Source: Desulfobacteraceae bacterium (GTDB taxonomy: Bacteria; Desulfobacterota; DSM-4660; Desulfatiglandales; B25-G16). From it: a stretch of 6,914 nucleotides of DNA. The notes under the pieces are model-generated. The model saw nothing but the letters and a program-made list of their open reading frames with translations, ran no database searches and was not told where the DNA came from. Below, piece after piece: positions 1 to 5,733 of the stretch (the stretch's first letter is position 1; every line of letters starts with the position of its first letter). Where the stretch lies: positions 1 through 6,914 of the forward strand of contig JAPVWE010000067.1 in assembly GCA_028572035.1 (NCBI GenBank). Direction: 5' to 3'. A program made the translations under genes and the position numbers.

Positions 1-16
1 CTATGAGGTATTACAC

Positions 17-361
17 ATGGCCAGAGTTACAAATGTACCGCAATCCAGAAGGAGAAGAAAAAAGATCCTTAAGGAGGCCAAAGGATACAGGGGTGGTAGA
101 AGTAGGCTCTTAAAGACTGCTAGTGTCGCTGTCATGAGATCCAGACAGTATGCCTACCGGGACAGGAGAAAGAGAAAAGGTGACTTCAGGAGACTCTGGA
201 TAGTCAGGATTAACGCAGCTGCTCGAGAAAATGGGCTCTCTTACAGCAGATTGATCATGGGGCTTAAAAAGGCAGGCATTGCATTAGACAGAAAGATCCT
301 GGCTGAAATGGCTGTGAAAGATCCTCAAGGGTTTTCAGAGATAGCCAGGATGATAGGGTGA
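17..361 (+). CDS. rplT: 50S ribosomal protein L20
   Basis: L20 binds 23S rRNA and is needed early in assembly of the large ribosomal subunit. The 114-residue product has the usual family length and layout: a very basic N-terminal extension ([20 protein letters not shown], about residues 10-29), then the conserved [19 protein letters not shown] and [17 protein letters not shown] blocks, and a C-terminal globular part with [17 protein letters not shown]. The ATG is preceded by GAGG at 5-8 with suitable spacing. Its TGA stop overlaps the GTG that may start pheS, which suggests translational coupling. In many bacteria the order is infC-rpmI-rplT-pheS-pheT, so rpmI should lie just left of the window; the TGA at 4-6 would fit its stop codon, but this cannot be confirmed. 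L20 represses its own operon in E. coli and B. subtilis; the leader where that would act is outside this window. Confidence 0.98.
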   Translation: MARVTNVPQSRRRRKKILKEAKGYRGGRSRLLKTASVAVMRSRQYAYRDRRKRKGDFRRLWIVRINAAARENGLSYSRLIMGLKKAGIALDRKILAEMAVKDPQGFSEIARMIG

Positions 362-1392
362 TAAACCTAAGAGGGGAGTCTAGATTGAAGGATGAGCTCC
401 TTGGATTAAGAACAAAGGCCTTACAAGAGCTGGAGTCAGTTGCTGAAAGGTCTGATATGGAAGCATTAAGGCAGCTGTATCTTGGCAGGAAAGGTCATCT
501 TACCCTTCTTCTAAAGAGACTGGCAGAATTGCCAAAAGAAGAGAGGCCTGCTATAGGCAGACTTGCAAACGAGGTAAAAGAGGAACTCACTAAAGCATTC
601 CAGTCAGTATCTGATTCTCTGGCCACGAAAGAGATGGAAGAGGTATCAACGCTGGATGTAACCCTGCCTGGAAGACGAACCCCACGAGGCCATCTACATC
701 CTATCACGCAGATAACAGAAGAGATATGTACCATCTTTTCGACGTTAGGTTTTAGGGTTGTAGAAGGACCTGAGGTGGAACTTGATTATTACAACTTCGA
801 GGCCTTAAACATGCCAAAGGATCATCCTGCCAGGGATATACAGGATACCTTCTACATCTCGGATAACGTGGTATTGAGAACCCATACCTCCCCAATGCAG
901 ATCAGGATAATGGAAAACCAATCGCCACCGGTCAGCATAGTGGCTCCAGGAAAGGTTTACCGCCCGGATTCAGATATCAGTCATACCCCAATGTTCCACC
1001 AGGTAGAAGGGTTATTGGTGGATAAAGGGGTTTCCTTTGGCGATCTTAAGGGGACACTTGCTACCTTTGTCCACCAGATGTTTGGTTCTGACACAGACCT
1101 TAGGTTCAGGCCCAGCTTTTTCCCCTTTACCGAGCCGAGTGCAGAGGTAGACATTAGGTGTGTTGTGTGTCGGGGTAAAGGTTGCCGGGTGTGTTCCCAT
1201 TCTGGTTGGCTTGAGATACTTGGCTCTGGCATGGTAGATCCGGAGGTTTTCAAGATCGTTGGTTATGACCCGGAGACTACGTCTGGTTTCGCATTTGGTA
1301 TAGGGGTTGAAAGGATAGCCATGCTTAAATCTGGCCTGGATGACATCAGGCTCTTTTTTGAAAATGACATCAGGTTCTTAAGACAGTTTTGA
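358..1392 (+). CDS. pheS: Phenylalanyl-tRNA synthetase alpha subunit
   Basis: This is the catalytic alpha subunit of the alpha2beta2 enzyme that charges tRNA-Phe in the cytoplasm. Numbered from the GTG at 358 (344 aa), it has an N-terminal coiled-coil arm that contacts tRNA (about 10-95), then the class II core: [10 protein letters not shown] at the start of the core (about 114), the [25 protein letters not shown] block (137-159), LRTHTSPMQ (motif 2 region, 173-181), [11 protein letters not shown] (209-219), the phenylalanine-pocket stretch [12 protein letters not shown] (255-266) and motif 3 [14 protein letters not shown] (310-323). Cys268, Cys271, Cys276 and Cys279 form a CxxC-x4-CxxC insert also found in B. 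subtilis PheS and absent from the shorter E. coli protein. The GTG overlaps the rplT stop and has AGGA at 347-350. A TTG at 385 with its own stronger SD is a serious alternative start giving 335 aa. The gene is complete and forms an operon with rplT and pheT. Confidence 0.97.
   Translation: MINLRGESRLKDELLGLRTKALQELESVAERSDMEALRQLYLGRKGHLTLLLKRLAELPKEERPAIGRLANEVKEELTKAFQSVSDSLATKEMEEVSTLDVTLPGRRTPRGHLHPITQITEEICTIFSTLGFRVVEGPEVELDYYNFEALNMPKDHPARDIQDTFYISDNVVLRTHTSPMQIRIMENQSPPVSIVAPGKVYRPDSDISHTPMFHQVEGLLVDKGVSFGDLKGTLATFVHQMFGSDTDLRFRPSFFPFTEPSAEVDIRCVVCRGKGCRVCSHSGWLEILGSGMVDPEVFKIVGYDPETTSGFAFGIGVERIAMLKSGLDDIRLFFENDIRFLRQF
371..378 (+). promoter_or_regulatory. Shine-Dalgarno for an alternative pheS start (TTG 385)
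   Basis: GAGGGGAG ends six bases before the in-frame TTG at 385-387. It is a better ribosome-binding site than the AGGA (347-350) in front of the GTG at 358. Translation from the TTG would begin [16 protein letters not shown], and the distance from there to the conserved YLGRKG motif matches, from memory, that in B. subtilis PheS. The GTG start would add nine residues. The sequence alone does not decide between them. Confidence 0.45.
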
Positions 1393-1399
1393 GGAATAG

Positions 1400-1427
1400 T
1401 TATTCGTTATTAGTTATTAGATATTCG
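1400..1427 (+). repeat. Four tandem heptamers, TTATT(A/C)G type
   Basis: Directly after pheS there are four adjoining 7-base units: TTATTCG (1400-1406), TTATTAG (1407-1413), TTATTAG (1414-1420) and ATATTCG (1421-1427). They are AT-rich and noncoding. They fill the first part of the pheS-pheT spacer, and no open frame or stem-loop explains them. They look like a short-sequence tandem repeat, the kind that can vary in copy number. Confidence 0.75.
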
Positions 1428-1441
1428 TTTAAATCAGACAT

Positions 1442-1475
1442 TTTAGATCACTTTAGGCACTTATAACTTTAGGCA
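1442..1475 (+). repeat. TTTAGNNCAC-type repeat cluster before pheT
   Basis: The block reads as units TTTAGATCAC (1442-1451), TTTAGGCAC (1452-1460), TTATAAC (1461-1467) and TTTAGGCA (1468-1475), ending eight bases before the pheT ATG. The same kind of units recurs at 3910-3940 and 4133-4168. The 21 bases at 1452-1472 are identical to those at 4133-4153 in front of the MerR-like gene. The cluster occupies the place where the pheT ribosome-binding site should be; the only SD-like bases are AGG at 1471-1473. TATAAC resembles a -10 box, but I find no matching -35 box. Confidence 0.75.
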
Positions 1476-1483
1476 TTTTAATA

Positions 1484-3904
1484 ATGAGGGTTAGCCTTAA
1501 TTGGCTGAAAGAATTTGTAGATATTGATCAAGCACCAGGTGAGGTGGCAGAAATTCTCACTATGGCTGGTCTTGAGGTTGAAGGCATTGAACATAGGGCT
1601 CAGAACCTCTGTGATATCACGGTAGCCAGGATCCTGGATATCAAGCCACATCCCCGCGCTGATCGGCTATGCATCTGTCAGTTAGATGCTGGAAAAGAAG
1701 AGGCGTGTGTAGTCTGTGGCGCTACCAACATAAGCAAGGGCGATATTGTACCCCTGGCCCTGCCAGGGATAAAACTTCCCGATGGCACCCTCATCAAAGA
1801 GAGCAGGATACGAGGCGAACTATCTCAGGGAATGCTCCTGGCTGAAGATGAGATGGGCCTTACAGATGATCATACTGGCATTATGATCCTTCCCGATGAT
1901 CTTACGCCTGGCCAATCCCTTTCAGATGCCATGGATCTGGAAGACCGGATTCTGGATGTTGCCCTGACTCCCAACCGGATTGACTGTGCATCTATACTGG
2001 GTATTGCAAGGGAGATAGGGACCTTGACTAAAAGAAAGATTACGATACCAGAGATCCAGACTGAAGAGAGTGATAACCTGATTGAGCATCTGGCTGATGT
2101 GACCATCCTCGACAGCCAAGGTTGTCCTCGATATACAGCTGGTTTGGTAGAGCACGTGAGAATCGGCCCTTCTCCGTTTTGGATGAGGTACCGGCTGTAT
2201 GTCTCTGGAATCAGATCAATAAACAACGTGGTCGATATAACCAACTATGTCCTTATGGAGTTGGGACAACCTTTGCATGCCTTTGATCACCACAGGTTGG
2301 CGGACAGACGAATAGTGGTCAAAAGGGCAGAACAGGGTCAGATCTTTACAACGTTGGATGACCAAACCTGGTATCTGGATGATCAGACCTTGATGATATG
2401 TGATGGAAAAGAACCGGTGGCCTTAGCAGGGATAATGGGTGGCCTTAATTCGGAGATAACAGAAAACACTACTAGCATACTCATAGAGAGTGCCTACTTT
2501 GATCCCATTATGATCAGCCGTTCATCAAAGAGACTTTCCCTCAGCACGGAGGCCTCATATCGCTTTGAGAGGGGTATTGATATCGAAGGAACTGACTTTG
2601 CCTTAAAGAGATCGCTTATGCTTATTGCCCAGTTGGCTGGTGGGCATATCGCCAGGGGAATCATAGATTGTTACCCAAAGCCGTGGTCTCCCCCAAAGAT
2701 CACATTACGGGTTGATAGGGCAAATATGATTCTGGGAACCAATATTGATATAAAAGAGATGGCAAATCATCTTTCCTCCCTTAGCATGGCTGTAAAGGTA
2801 GTTGATCAAAACAGAATCGAGGTTCGCCCACCTTCTTTCAGGGTGGATATGACCAGAGAAGCTGATCTGGTTGAGGAGGTCGCACGCCTGGTTGGCTACA
2901 ATAACATACCGGTTACCCTTCCAGCCATCAGGCCAACAGAAGAGAATATACCTGAATTTGTTCTCAGAGATCGGATTAAGACTATGTTGGTGGGTATTGG
3001 TTTTACAGAGATAATCACCTATTCCTTTATCTCCCCACAATCTGCTGATGTCCTGGGAGCAGGAGAGAAAAGTGATCTGCGATCTTTTGTAAAACTTCTA
3101 AATCCCCTGTCTGAGGATCAATCTGTTATGAGGACATCCCTCATTCCAGGACTGCTTTCTACAGTCAGATTAAACTCATTGAGGGGCCAGGATGATATGC
3201 GGGTATTTGAATGGGGAAAGGTATATATTAAAGGGGATGGTGAATTGCCTCAAGAAAAGCAAGTTCTTGCTGCCCTCATCACCGGGATGGTTTCCACACA
3301 AGAGTGGTATCAGGAACCCAGTGAGGCCGATTTCTTTGATATTAAAGGTGCGGCAGAAAATATCCTGGAGGAGCTCGGCATTGAGAAGGTTGAGTACAAG
3401 AGAAATAGCCCCAAAGAAGGGTTTGACCCACATGAATATGCCCGGATTTTTTACTCTGGTTCTGAGATAGGTGCTATTGGTAAGGTTTCAAAAGATGTTT
3501 TGAAAGGCTATGGAGTTGAAAAAAAGGCCTTTATCCTGGAACTATGTATCGATACCCTCTTACCCTTAGTTGTCTGGGTAAAAAAATTCACCCCCCTGAC
3601 CAAGTTTCCCTCAGTCAGAAGAGATATCTCTATCATAGTCAATCGCTCAATACAGAGTGCCATGCTCGTAGATATTGTAAAGGAGAAGGGAACAGATCTG
3701 GTTGAATCTGTGGATATATTTGATCTTTACCAGGGAAAACAGATTGCCCCTCAAGAAAAGGCACTGGCTGTAAGGATTAGTTACAGGTCTAATAAGAGGA
3801 CATTGAGAGATGATGAGGTAAATAAGATTCATGAGGGGATACTAGAGGAAATTCGCCGGCAGACAGGTGGAAGGCTGAGAGAGAGCCCGCCACATACGAG
3901 TTGA
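1484..3904 (+). CDS. pheT: Phenylalanyl-tRNA synthetase beta subunit
   Basis: This is the large beta subunit of PheRS. It carries tRNA recognition and the editing site that removes mischarged tyrosine. The 806-residue product is full length and has all expected parts in order: an N-terminal B1 region (1-39, MRVSLNWLKEFVDI); an OB-fold, EMAP-II-like tRNA-binding domain (about 40-150, with PHPRADRL and SQGMLLAEDEMGL); the B3/B4 editing domain (about 205-395, with SGIRSINNVVDITNYVLMEL and PLHAFD); the B5 domain (about 401-476); the catalytic-like core (about 477-690, with LNPLSEDQSVMRTSLIPGLL); and a C-terminal FDX-ACB anticodon-binding domain (about 703-800, TKFPSVRRDISIIV). The first in-frame ATG matches the family N-terminus. 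The start has no good Shine-Dalgarno sequence, only AGG at 1471-1473 inside a repeat. The 91-base distance from pheS is long for this gene pair, and the repeats account for it. No frameshift is seen. Confidence 0.97.
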   Translation: MRVSLNWLKEFVDIDQAPGEVAEILTMAGLEVEGIEHRAQNLCDITVARILDIKPHPRADRLCICQLDAGKEEACVVCGATNISKGDIVPLALPGIKLPDGTLIKESRIRGELSQGMLLAEDEMGLTDDHTGIMILPDDLTPGQSLSDAMDLEDRILDVALTPNRIDCASILGIAREIGTLTKRKITIPEIQTEESDNLIEHLADVTILDSQGCPRYTAGLVEHVRIGPSPFWMRYRLYVSGIRSINNVVDITNYVLMELGQPLHAFDHHRLADRRIVVKRAEQGQIFTTLDDQTWYLDDQTLMICDGKEPVALAGIMGGLNSEITENTTSILIESAYFDPIMISRSSKRLSLSTEASYRFERGIDIEGTDFALKRSLMLIAQLAGGHIARGIIDCYPKPWSPPKITLRVDRANMILGTNIDIKEMANHLSSLSMAVKVVDQNRIEVRPPSFRVDMTREADLVEEVARLVGYNNIPVTLPAIRPTEENIPEFVLRDRIKTMLVGIGFTEIITYSFISPQSADVLGAGEKSDLRSFVKLLNPLSEDQSVMRTSLIPGLLSTVRLNSLRGQDDMRVFEWGKVYIKGDGELPQEKQVLAALITGMVSTQEWYQEPSEADFFDIKGAAENILEELGIEKVEYKRNSPKEGFDPHEYARIFYSGSEIGAIGKVSKDVLKGYGVEKKAFILELCIDTLLPLVVWVKKFTPLTKFPSVRRDISIIVNRSIQSAMLVDIVKEKGTDLVESVDIFDLYQGKQIAPQEKALAVRISYRSNKRTLRDDEVNKIHEGILEEIRRQTGGRLRESPPHTS

Positions 3905-3909
3905 GTTTG

Positions 3910-3940
3910 TTGAGTTCACTTACGACTTTAGCTCACTTAC
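3910..3940 (+). repeat. TTTAGNNCAC-type repeat cluster after pheT
   Basis: Units are TTGAGTTCAC (3910-3919), TTACGAC (3920-3926), TTTAGCTCAC (3927-3936) and TTAC (3937-3940). The order, a NNCAC unit, then a TTANNAC unit, then a TTTAGNNCAC unit, is the same as in the clusters at 1442-1475 and 4133-4168, so this is a diverged member of that family. An ATG follows at 3944, as in the other two clusters, but it opens only a 13-codon frame. Confidence 0.6.
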
Positions 3941-3946
3941 ATAATG

Positions 3947-3961
3947 GTTGAGTGGTTGCCT
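3947..3961 (+). repeat. 15-bp direct repeat, left copy
   Basis: GTTGAGTGGTTGCCT is repeated perfectly at 4092-4106. The two copies bracket the palindromic element at 3962-4091, as a target-site duplication would. The core word GTTGAGT also occurs at 3900-3906 and 3909-3915, so part of the match may come from local repetitiveness rather than from insertion. Confidence 0.8.
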
Positions 3962-4091
3962 GGTGTATTAATACAAACGCATTAATTGAAATGTCATTGC
4001 GAGTGAAACGAAGCAATCTCACAGAGAACGAGATTGCCACGCCCTTCGGGCTCGCAATGACAATGTAAACGACTTTAGTGCGTTTGTATTA
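3962..4091. mobile_element. MITE-like palindromic element of the GTCATTGCGAG type
   Basis: This is a 130-base noncoding element with three nested inverted repeats: a 13-bp outer pair (3969-3981, TAATACAAACGCA, with 4079-4091), a 12-bp middle pair (3992-4003, TGTCATTGCGAG, with 4051-4062) and an 8-bp inner pair (4013-4020, GCAATCTC, with 4030-4037) closing on a 9-base loop. The right half also contains a small GCCCTTCGGGC hairpin (4041-4051). The GTCATTGCGAG...GCAATCTC pattern is a familiar dispersed intergenic palindrome in bacterial genomes. The right end of the outer repeat abuts the 15-bp direct repeat exactly; on the left seven bases intervene. There is no transposase gene, so any movement would be in trans. 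As RNA it could fold into a long hairpin, which may help end or stabilise the pheT transcript. Confidence 0.7.
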
Positions 4092-4106
4092 GTTGAGTGG
4101 TTGCCT
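4092..4106 (+). repeat. 15-bp direct repeat, right copy
   Basis: This is identical to 3947-3961 (GTTGAGTGGTTGCCT) and directly abuts the right end of the 13-bp outer inverted repeat. Fifteen bases is longer than usual for a target-site duplication. Confidence 0.8.
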
Positions 4107-4132
4107 ACTCAAGAACTTAAGGATTAAACGAT

Positions 4133-4168
4133 TTTAGGCACTTATAACTTTAGATCACTTTAGATCAC
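4133..4168 (+). repeat. TTTAGNNCAC-type repeat cluster before the MerR-like gene
   Basis: Units are TTTAGGCAC (4133-4141), TTATAAC (4142-4148) and two perfect copies of TTTAGATCAC (4149-4158, 4159-4168), ending eight bases before the ATG at 4177. The first 21 bases are identical to 1452-1472 before pheT. No Shine-Dalgarno sequence lies between the cluster and the start codon. Confidence 0.75.
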
Positions 4169-4176
4169 TTTCTGAA

Positions 4177-4500
4177 ATGGATATCCCGGACAATAAACGC
4201 TTTTTCAGAATAGGTGAAGTAAGCCGGATAATTGGGGTAAAGCCCTATGTTCTTCGGTACTGGGAGATGGAGTTTCCCAGTATTAGGCCAAAAAGGGCGG
4301 ATTCAAGACAGAGGATCTATCAACGCGAGGATATTGAGACCATCGGAGAGATAAAAAAGCTCCTATATGAAGAGAAACTAACAATAGAAGGCGTAAGGAA
4401 GAGGCTCAGGCGTGCAAAGAAGGTTACCTCCATGCCGCCGATTAATTTTTTGAGGGAAATCAAAGAAGAGCTTAAACAAATCCTGAAAATTCTTCAATAA
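4177..4500 (+). CDS. Small MerR-family HTH transcriptional regulator
   Basis: The 107-residue product is a likely cytoplasmic DNA-binding regulator. Residues 9-31 (FFRIGEVSRIIGVKPYVLRYWE) form the MerR helix-turn-helix. Residues 34-50 (PSIRPKRADSRQRIYQR) form the wing, followed by the second helical pair with DIETIGEIKKLLYEEKLTIEGVRKRL (52-77). A short helical tail (about 89-107, LREIKEELKQILKILQ) is probably the antiparallel coiled coil used for dimerisation. No C-terminal effector domain or metal-binding cysteines are present, so the signal it responds to, if any, is unknown. It lies 272 bases behind pheT. As I recall, similar small MerR proteins often follow pheT or ihfA in deltaproteobacteria; ihfA, which follows pheT in E. 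coli, is not present here. The ATG gives the expected N-terminus but has no visible Shine-Dalgarno sequence, being preceded instead by repeat units. Confidence 0.88.
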   Translation: MDIPDNKRFFRIGEVSRIIGVKPYVLRYWEMEFPSIRPKRADSRQRIYQREDIETIGEIKKLLYEEKLTIEGVRKRLRRAKKVTSMPPINFLREIKEELKQILKILQ

Positions 4501-4503
4501 TTC

Positions 4504-4526
4504 GTAAGCGTTCACCTCTTCCGCCG
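4504..4526. repeat. Possible relic IS66-family end (GTAAGCG)
   Basis: GTAAGCGTTCACCTC starts four bases after the MerR-like stop. IS66-family inverted repeats characteristically begin GTAA, often GTAAGCG. The base composition becomes clearly more GC-rich from here on. I find no second copy in inverted orientation and no IS66 gene remnants, so this would be a solitary end; a chance match is quite possible. Confidence 0.2.
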
Positions 4527-4579
4527 CGGGCGCTGAATCCGCTTCTGGTAGTGATTCTTGAAGGAATCCCTCAGGTGCC

Positions 4580-5206
4580 TTAATACTCAGAAGAGTTCTT
4601 AGCCGTGCTCGTCTCGCCCTTTTGCAGCTGAAAATATTGAGCGGTATCCATCAGTCTGTCAAGATGCTGGCGGTGGAGGCGCAGGAGTTCTTTATCGGTC
4701 TCTGTCCAGCCGCTCACCTTTTGCTCCAGCTCACCTAGGGACTTCAAAGCGTCAAGGCTGGCTACTTGTATGCTTCCCAATTTTCCAGCGAGCATCTCTA
4801 TCATCTCATTGAGCACTCCTTCTTCCTGGTGCAGATAATCCTTGCTTCTTATTTTCACGCGGAAGCTCAGGTCCCCGCTGCGAATCTGCTCAAAAGTCAA
4901 CCGAAACCGGTACAAGGGGCCGACGACCCGGTGGAAGAAAATGGTCGAATGTAGCCCGAGGAAGCAGACAAGGGCAATGGCGGCGGGCCAAATTCGTGAG
5001 TGAAAAGTGAGTATCCTATCGGCGGCAGCCGCCCGGGCTTCAAAACTCACGCTTTCATTGTTCAGCTTCATAATCTCGGGCACAAAAAGGTAGACGGATA
5101 AAAAAGCAACAGTAATAAAGCCGTAGATGAGGATTGTGACCAGAAACCTGTATTGGAGTGACCTGTTCACAATGCGGGAACGCCGATGCTTGTGTCGTAG
5201 TTTCAT
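4580..5206 (-). CDS. Inner-membrane HAMP-domain protein without output domain
   Basis: The 208-residue product is a predicted two-span membrane protein. The N-terminus is strongly basic (KLRHKHRRSR), followed by TM1 at about 20-43, a short periplasmic segment of about 28 residues, and TM2 at about 72-93. A HAMP-like linker then runs to about 148, with the characteristic proline in GPLYRFRLTFEQIRSGDLSFRV and a polar second helix (EEGVLNEMIEMLAGKL). The rest (about 149-195) is helical and charged and may form a coiled coil. There is no methyl-accepting, histidine kinase, GGDEF or EAL domain, so it is not a complete chemoreceptor or kinase. It may act as an adaptor that passes a periplasmic signal to a partner. 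The ATG has a strong Shine-Dalgarno sequence (AAGGAG, 5217-5212) at five bases. It is the last gene of the - strand block, 123 bases after the lipoprotein, and converges with the MerR-like gene. The specific function is unknown. Confidence 0.85.
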   Translation of the reverse strand: MKLRHKHRRSRIVNRSLQYRFLVTILIYGFITVAFLSVYLFVPEIMKLNNESVSFEARAAAADRILTFHSRIWPAAIALVCFLGLHSTIFFHRVVGPLYRFRLTFEQIRSGDLSFRVKIRSKDYLHQEEGVLNEMIEMLAGKLGSIQVASLDALKSLGELEQKVSGWTETDKELLRLHRQHLDRLMDTAQYFQLQKGETSTAKNSSEY

Positions 5207-5329
5207 GACAACTCCTTTCTCTCGGTTGCGGATAGACAGACGGAATCTTGTATGTCCTGACTTAACAGAAATACTGTGAACTTGGCTGCACCTGTTTGTA
5301 GGCAGTTGAAGTAATGAATTAGGCGGAGT

Positions 5330-5725
5330 CTATGAGGAGTTTTCATTACTCGGCACATCTGCCTTCCTCCACTCGATTCCTTCCTGATTCTTGAATCGTA
5401 TTGCACCGCCTTTTAATGGATCATAATAAAAGGGGAATTTGTATTCTTGACCTTCCCTGTTCTCATAATGAATGGTATATAGAATTCCTTTTTCTCTATG
5501 GATTTTTTCAATTTTCGAGATGGAGTTAACATCAATGTTATCTAGATCTCTATTTGCAAAGGTGAGCGTATCTTTTGTTAACCGGAGAAAGCAATCCTTG
5601 TATTTTGGCGCAGAGGTTTCCCACACCCCCAGTAGTTCATCTGGAACGGTTGCAGGTCCCTTAAACTGACATCCGAAAAATGAGACGAAAATGGCAAGTA
5701 CCAATAAGATACACTCAGATTTCAT
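5330..5725 (-). CDS. Small predicted lipoprotein of unknown function
   Basis: I do not recognise a named family. Translation from the ATG at 5725 gives 131 residues. The first 19 look like a lipoprotein signal: a hydrophobic core (ILLVLAIFVSFFG) followed by Cys19. The lipobox FFGC departs from the common L-A/S-G/A-C pattern but keeps small Gly at -1. The residue after Cys is Gln, not Asp, which in Gram-negatives would favour outer-membrane sorting. The mature part has VPDELLGVWETSAPKYKDCFLRL and later KFPFYYDPLKGGAIRFKNQ, with alternating beta-strand-like stretches. The opening GVW and the size recall small beta-barrel, lipocalin-like lipoproteins, but this is only an impression. The frame continues to a GTG at 5734, but that overlaps the Shine-Dalgarno sequence itself, so I prefer ATG 5725. 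It lies between the HD-GYP gene and the HAMP gene on the same strand and could be a periplasmic partner of the HAMP protein. Confidence 0.82.
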   Translation of the reverse strand: MKSECILLVLAIFVSFFGCQFKGPATVPDELLGVWETSAPKYKDCFLRLTKDTLTFANRDLDNIDVNSISKIEKIHREKGILYTIHYENREGQEYKFPFYYDPLKGGAIRFKNQEGIEWRKADVPSNENSS

Positions 5726-5733
5726 CCTTTTCA

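Noticed and set aside
3191..3470. Open frames on both strands inside pheT around 3176-3470
   Set aside because: The pheT frame here encodes well-conserved PheRS beta core sequence without interruption, so the other frames are by-products of its codons.
3962..4091. CRISPR-like repeat or a rho-independent terminator as the main reading of the palindromic region
   Set aside because: There is only one copy, with no regular spacers, so it is not a CRISPR array. No U-run follows any of the stems, so a classical terminator is not supported, although some transcript-ending effect is possible.
4501..4579. A tRNA or terminator in the convergent gap
   Set aside because: No cloverleaf arms or T-loop sequence are visible. 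The only small stem (GATTC/GAATC, around 4552-4567) has no U-run on either strand.
5203..5406. A 67-codon open frame on the - strand between the lipoprotein and the HAMP gene
   Set aside because: It overlaps the lipoprotein C-terminus in another frame, has no Shine-Dalgarno sequence that I can see, and its product shows no domain or signal pattern. It is mostly the 123-base intergenic gap read through.
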